Below, piece after piece: positions 60,308-64,000 of a DNA stretch of 64,000 bases (positions are counted from its first letter, which is position 1; the number at the start of each line of letters is the position of its first letter). Position numbers and translations under genes: made by a program. The notes under the pieces are model-generated. The model searched no databases. It was not told the origin of the DNA and worked only from the letters and a program-made list of their open reading frames with translations. The stretch is from Lacrimispora sp. 210928-DFI.3.58 (GTDB lineage: Bacteria; Bacillota; Clostridia; Lachnospirales; Lachnospiraceae): positions 1 to 64,000 of the forward strand of contig NZ_JAJCIC010000006.1 of assembly GCF_020554865.1 (NCBI RefSeq), written 5' to 3'.

Positions 60308-61405
60308 TCAGCCCTGATTGAACTCAGGGAACTCGATCTCTCCTGCCTGCAGCTTCTCAAAGGTCTCCTGGATCTGAGCCTTATCCTCGTCTGTCAGCCA
60401 GCCCTTGGGATCGTTGATAGGAGCATAGTTTAAGCCCTGATTCTCTGCGTTGATCCAGTAGAAGCGGTCTCCTTCTTCTCTGCCGCGGAAGCTGCCGTCA
60501 CGGATATCATCAAAGATAGAAGCGATCACGGCCTCCCACTGATATACTACGCCTGAAAGTACGTTGTTTGGAGCCAAAGTCTGCTGGTCAGCTACGTTTC
60601 CAAGGCAGTACATATCCTTTTCCTGAGCTGCCTGAACAACGCCAAGGCCGATGCCGTCACCGGAATGCCATACAACGTCAACGCCTGAATCGTACATACC
60701 TACAGCTGCTTCCTTGGCGCCTGCGGTATCGGTCCAGTCGCCAGTGTAAACCTCCTGGATCTCAATGTCAGGATTTACAGATTTTGCGCCCAGCTTAAAG
60801 CCCTCATGGCCGCGGAAGATCTCAGAAGCGTCAGCGCCGCCTACAACGCCGATCTTATTGCTCTGGGTTGCCAGGGCAGCGATCACGCCCATAAGATAGC
60901 CGCCGCTCTGGAGCTCTACATCATAAATAGCGGAATTGTCCACAGACTTGTAGCCTGTTCCTAACAGGAAGTCGGTCTCAGGATAGTTGGGAGCTACCTT
61001 TACGATGGGCTCCATAAACTGGAAGCCATGACCGAATACCACATCATAGCCCTGGTCAGCAAAGTCCATCAGTGCCGGCTCAATGTCAGCTACCTCATAC
61101 ACATTCTCAGTTACCTTCAGCTCGATCTCATCGGGATGAGCCTCAGCATACTTCTGCATGCCCTCAAACATTGCCTGATTGAAGGACACGTCATCCTTCT
61201 TGCCCGGAAGGATCAAGGCTACCTTCAGCTTCTCGACCGGCTCAGCTGCTTGTGCGGCTGCCTCGCTCTCAGCTGCTTGTGCGGCAGTTGTCTCTGCTGC
61301 TGCGGTTGCTGCCGCGGTGGTGCTTGCTGCGGAACCTGAACCGCATGCTGTCAGCATCATTACGGCTGCCATTGCTGCTGCCATTACTCTTGCACTCTTC
61401 TTCAT
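60308..61405 (-). CDS. BMP-family substrate-binding lipoprotein
   Basis: The 365-residue lipoprotein has a signal with lipobox LTAC (Cys21), an Ala/Thr/Glu-rich tether and the BMP/PnrA domain: KVALILPGKKDDVSFNQAMFEGMQKY, GYDVVFGHGFQFMEPIVKVA, AALATQSNKIGVVGGADASEIFRGHEGFKLGAK and GVDVVWHSGDGIGLGVVQAAQEKD. PnrA-like proteins bind purine nucleosides. The ATG overlaps the stop of the molybdenum-subunit gene (ATGA), tying uptake to oxidation of a purine-type substrate. Confidence 0.93.
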   Translation of the reverse strand: MKKSARVMAAAMAAVMMLTACGSGSAASTTAAATAAAETTAAQAAESEAAAQAAEPVEKLKVALILPGKKDDVSFNQAMFEGMQKYAEAHPDEIELKVTENVYEVADIEPALMDFADQGYDVVFGHGFQFMEPIVKVAPNYPETDFLLGTGYKSVDNSAIYDVELQSGGYLMGVIAALATQSNKIGVVGGADASEIFRGHEGFKLGAKSVNPDIEIQEVYTGDWTDTAGAKEAAVGMYDSGVDVVWHSGDGIGLGVVQAAQEKDMYCLGNVADQQTLAPNNVLSGVVYQWEAVIASIFDDIRDGSFRGREEGDRFYWINAENQGLNYAPINDPKGWLTDEDKAQIQETFEKLQAGEIEFPEFNQG

Positions 61406-63552
61406 TTGTTCTCCTCCTTGTTCTCCATAGATAATAGGATCTTATTTATATCTAAGGGCAGGCTGTTAAGCTTAGCCCCTGATACCTGATAAACGGCTGC
61501 GTTGATAGCCGGCGCGATGGACACGGTGGATACCTCCGCTGCTCCCTTGACCCCCATGGGGCCTGACTCCTCCCTGGCCTCCACATGGTAGCTTGCAATG
61601 TGAGGCACATCTGCCGCTGTGGGCATCAGATAGGTGGAAAAGCTGTTGTTTAAAAGCCTTCCCTCCTTAAACTGGCAATTTTCTCCCAAGGCATAGCCCA
61701 CTGACATCACCACGCCCCCCTGGATCTGTCCTGCCATGGACAGGGGGTTGATGATGCGGCCTGCCTCCGTAGCTGCCGCTATATCCAAAAGCTGGATATT
61801 CCCTGTCACCGGGTCGATCCGCAGCTTTACAGCCTGGGCAATGAAGGTATACATGGCGTGGGGGAAGCCGGGAGTGGAAAACTCCTTGCCGGACTCCGGA
61901 AATGCCGCCTGGCCTGTCACCCAGTCCTCCTGCCCCTGGCTGCCCGCCCTATCCTGGCCGCTGCCTCTGGCTTTTTTTCGCTCCTTCAGCTTCCTCACCG
62001 CGTCCAGCAGGGCATTTCCCGCAATAAAGGTGGAACGGGAACCGGCGGTGGAGCCGCAGTCTAACGTTTCATCTGTATCCGCCATCACCAGATGGATGTG
62101 TTCCATATCCGTCTCAAGGGCATCTGCCGCCATGGCGGCAAGTGCGGTGGCGCTGCCCTGCCCGATATCAACCATACCAATGCAAATGGTATAGCCGCCC
62201 TCCTCTGTTTCTTTGATCCTTACCTCGGCCGTATCGCCGATGTTCTTGCCCAGGCCGCAGCTCAAATGGCCTCCTGCAATGCCATATCCCACATAGGGGT
62301 CTGTGTTGGTCTCCCTGCTCTTCCACAGATCCGACTGCCGGATCAGCTCAAGGGTCCCTTTAAAGTCCACACAGTGCTCCATCTTCTGTCCAAGGGCACC
62401 GATGGAACCGTACTCCAGGGCATTCTTCATGCGGATATCTATGGGATCCAGTCCCAGCTCGTCCGCTGCCCGGCTGATCAGCGTCTCTGTGGCAAAGGCC
62501 CCCTGGGGAGCCCCAAAGCCTCTCATGGCATGGGCCGCAGGCTTGTTGGTGTAAAAGAGACGGCTTTTGAGCCGCACGTTTGGTATCTCATAGGGCCCTG
62601 CGAAATGCTCTGTAAACAGGCCTAAGACAGCCGGACCAAGGCCGGCATAGGCTCCTGTATCCAGATCGCCCCTTCCGTCAAAGGCAAGGATCCTTCCGTC
62701 CTTCCCAAAGCCCATTTTCACATGCATCTTTACGGCATGGCGCTTAAAGCTGGCTGCCAGGGATTCTTCCCTGTCAAAAACGATCCGGGCCGGCCGGCCT
62801 GTGAGCCAGGCTACCGCTGATGCATAGATCTGGCAGAGATGACCGTCCTTTCCCCCAAAGCCGCCTCCTACAGCTGCGGCCTTCACATGAACCTGATCCG
62901 GTGTAAGCCCAAGGGCCCGGCAGATCATCCTCTTATCATGGAATACATTCTGGGTTGATGTGTATACCAGAAGCCTTCCATCCTCTATTGTGGCAAAGCA
63001 TGCTTCCGGCTCCATATAGCCGTGATCCTGTACCGGTGTTTCAAAATCCTCCTCCAGGATCAATTCACTTTCCTCAAAGCCCTTTTCCACATTTCCCTCT
63101 TCATTTTCAAAGTGGACAAGAAGATTGCCTCCCTCGTGCAGAGCCGGATATCCCGGATCAGCAGCATCCACCACATCGCGCACCACCGGAAGGAGCTCAT
63201 AGTCAACCTTTGCAGAAGCAGCTGCCTGCCTGGCCTTCTCTCTTGTGGCCGCCGCCACGATAGCCAGCGGCTCTCCCAGGAAACGGACGCAGGTCTCTGC
63301 CAGCACTGGCATGTCCTCGATCACATCCTCCACCACATTTTCTGCCAGATCCTTTGCAGTAAAGGTCAGAACATCTTCGGGCAGGCCGGAAAGATCCAGC
63401 TTCTTGATCCGGCCATGACAGACCTCAGAGCGGACCAATGCCAGCTCCAGCATTCCTTCCTCATGAAAATCCCCCGCGTACATAGCACGCCCGGTGGCCT
63501 TATCCATTCCCTCACGGCGTCCCATACCTGTTCCTACATACCGCTGTGTCAT
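61402..63552 (-). CDS. Xanthine dehydrogenase-type molybdenum-binding subunit
   Basis: The 716-residue molybdopterin subunit shows AVGGGFGGKDGHLCQIYASAVA (Moco contact), MRGFGAPQGAFATE (substrate-site Arg loop), GMVDIGQGSATALAAMAADAL (Moco-binding Gln) and a C-terminal GVKGAAEVSTVSIAPAINAAVYQ with the catalytic Glu. About residue 545-580 it has an insertion rich in charged and Gln/Gly residues. It resembles purine/nicotinate hydroxylases; the exact substrate is open. It is first in the operon, with a weak GGGCGG before the ATG. Confidence 0.94.
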   Translation of the reverse strand: MTQRYVGTGMGRREGMDKATGRAMYAGDFHEEGMLELALVRSEVCHGRIKKLDLSGLPEDVLTFTAKDLAENVVEDVIEDMPVLAETCVRFLGEPLAIVAAATREKARQAAASAKVDYELLPVVRDVVDAADPGYPALHEGGNLLVHFENEEGNVEKGFEESELILEEDFETPVQDHGYMEPEACFATIEDGRLLVYTSTQNVFHDKRMICRALGLTPDQVHVKAAAVGGGFGGKDGHLCQIYASAVAWLTGRPARIVFDREESLAASFKRHAVKMHVKMGFGKDGRILAFDGRGDLDTGAYAGLGPAVLGLFTEHFAGPYEIPNVRLKSRLFYTNKPAAHAMRGFGAPQGAFATETLISRAADELGLDPIDIRMKNALEYGSIGALGQKMEHCVDFKGTLELIRQSDLWKSRETNTDPYVGYGIAGGHLSCGLGKNIGDTAEVRIKETEEGGYTICIGMVDIGQGSATALAAMAADALETDMEHIHLVMADTDETLDCGSTAGSRSTFIAGNALLDAVRKLKERKKARGSGQDRAGSQGQEDWVTGQAAFPESGKEFSTPGFPHAMYTFIAQAVKLRIDPVTGNIQLLDIAAATEAGRIINPLSMAGQIQGGVVMSVGYALGENCQFKEGRLLNNSFSTYLMPTAADVPHIASYHVEAREESGPMGVKGAAEVSTVSIAPAINAAVYQVSGAKLNSLPLDINKILLSMENKEENK

Positions 63553-63649
63553 CTCAAACCGCCCTTTCTCTTAAAGTATTCTCCTTCGGCATTCTTCCTA
63601 AATTCAGGAAAATCTCCGCAGCTTCCTTTCTCCGATATCCTGCAAGCCA

Positions 63650-63750
63650 AATACCCCGTAGCAAACTACGGGGCATCAAATTTGCAGAGCTGCGGGGTAT
63701 TCGGCCCTCGCGGCATTCGCCAAATATCCGTGCAAGCACGGCTACTTGGC
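63650..63750. repeat. Intergenic hairpin repeat with two mutually exclusive stems
   Basis: CCCCGTAG (63654-63661) pairs with CTACGGGG (63666-63673). Alternatively AATACCCCG (63650-63658) pairs with CGGGGTATT (63693-63701). A third stem, GCCAA...CCGTGC-AA-GCACGG...TTGGC, spans about 63719-63750. The string resembles GC-rich intergenic repeats seen across Lachnospiraceae genomes, and part of it recurs in degraded form near 3210-3285. It lies upstream of the molybdenum-subunit gene. Confidence 0.6.
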
Positions 63751-63944
63751 TCATTGCTTCGCGGGAACAAAAGAAGCCTCCAGCGAAATTGCATCATCCT
63801 GCTTCCTTGCAGGATTGTGAACGATATCACCAAACGCTTCTCTTTTTCAAACAGCTTCTGAAAACCCCTATGCCGCAGCAGCCCGGCTTCCTCCACTGCT
63901 GTGTTATATCTTCTTCCGCAGCACTTTGTGCTGTAAAATTCCAT
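63666..63944 (-). CDS. Doubtful short ORF running into a repeat
   Basis: A 92-codon minus-strand frame begins MEFYSTKCCGRRYNTAVEEAGLLRHRG and has AAGGAG ten bases before the ATG; a TATAAT lies further upstream near 63985. Its last ~35 codons are translated repeat sequence. An alternative ATG four bases upstream in another frame gives only 13 codons. It could be the remnant of a gene whose 3' end was replaced by the repeat, or chance. The remainder of 63553-64000 holds nothing else I can call. Confidence 0.25.
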   Translation of the reverse strand: MEFYSTKCCGRRYNTAVEEAGLLRHRGFQKLFEKEKRLVISFTILQGSRMMQFRWRLLLFPRSNEPSSRACTDIWRMPRGPNTPQLCKFDAP

Positions 63945-64000
63945 CCATATAATACTCCTTCGACATCAAAACCGGCTCTCCTCTGAAATTATACCCCACC

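Noticed and set aside
63022-63861. 279-codon plus-strand frame at the right end
   Set aside because: It is antisense to the molybdenum subunit gene and continues into a hairpin repeat.
1-64000. CRISPR arrays, prophage, insertion sequences, rRNA
   Set aside because: No regularly spaced direct repeats, phage structural genes, transposase genes or rRNA sequence were found in the window.

Overview
The window looks like chromosome from a spore-forming member of the Lachnospiraceae (Clostridium cluster XIVa). The evidence is the sporulation genes spoIIGA, sigE and sigG, an MetA with the acetyl-CoA type active site, a DUF5688 gene, a Clostridia-style EtfAB/acyl-CoA dehydrogenase set, and moderate GC outside one AT-rich block. 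Genus assignment is inference. Almost all genes are on the minus strand; the plus-strand exceptions are a NusG domain II protein, a DUF5688 gene, a GntR regulator, sigG and a NYN/LOTUS gene. I see no phage, insertion sequence, CRISPR array or rRNA. One tRNA-Arg(CCG) is present.

Layout. 0.25-4.4 kb: an operon-like set (PLP enzyme of the D-cysteine desulfhydrase/ACC deaminase family, N-acyl-D-amino-acid deacylase family amidohydrolase, NhaC-family antiporter) behind a promoter with a CTTGTATACAAG operator-like palindrome. 4.5-11 kb: housekeeping genes (NusG domain II protein, metA, ligA, rluF-like, queA, a membrane-anchored protein). 11.2-15.3 kb: tRNA-Arg, a very large palindrome, DUF5688, feoB-feoA. 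15.4-30.3 kb: two operons and a GntR gene apparently controlled by the same operator. The left operon encodes an SDR, a GH105/GH88-type hydrolase, a DeoC-like aldolase, an FGGY kinase, an OYE-type flavin oxidoreductase and a sodium symporter flanked by two tiny membrane proteins. The right operon encodes a MaoC hydratase, a CoA-transferase, a crotonase, a PK_C-like protein, an acyl-CoA dehydrogenase and EtfBA. 30.5-33.2 kb: a CAP-domain secreted protein and pgi.

33.3-46.5 kb is a conspicuously AT-rich catabolic island: an FCD-GntR regulator with several TCTGATATATCAGA-type operators, a complete branched-chain-amino-acid-type ABC importer (LivKHMGF), two NAD-dependent epimerase/dehydratases, a DapA-family lyase/aldolase, an M20 amidohydrolase, an allantoinase/dihydropyrimidinase-like enzyme, RidA, a TIM-barrel isomerase and a 2-hydroxyacid dehydrogenase. 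46.9-54.5 kb holds sigG, a TIM-barrel isomerase, the NYN/LOTUS protein, sigE, spoIIGA, a small conserved protein, an AraC regulator and ftsZ with tandem promoters. 54.7-63.6 kb is a xanthine-dehydrogenase-type molybdoenzyme operon in which the molybdenum subunit gene is separated from the FAD and FeS subunit genes by a BMP-type (nucleoside/purine) ABC transporter.

The strongest leads are (i) the shared GntR operator in front of both 15-30 kb operons, which joins a sugar-type module and an acyl-CoA module into one apparently uncharacterised pathway; (ii) a family of three structured elements (near 5.8, 11.4 and 31.5 kb) that share TAAC(A/T)GTTCAG terminal inverted repeats but have different interiors; and (iii) the AT-rich island with its own regulator, operator and importer.
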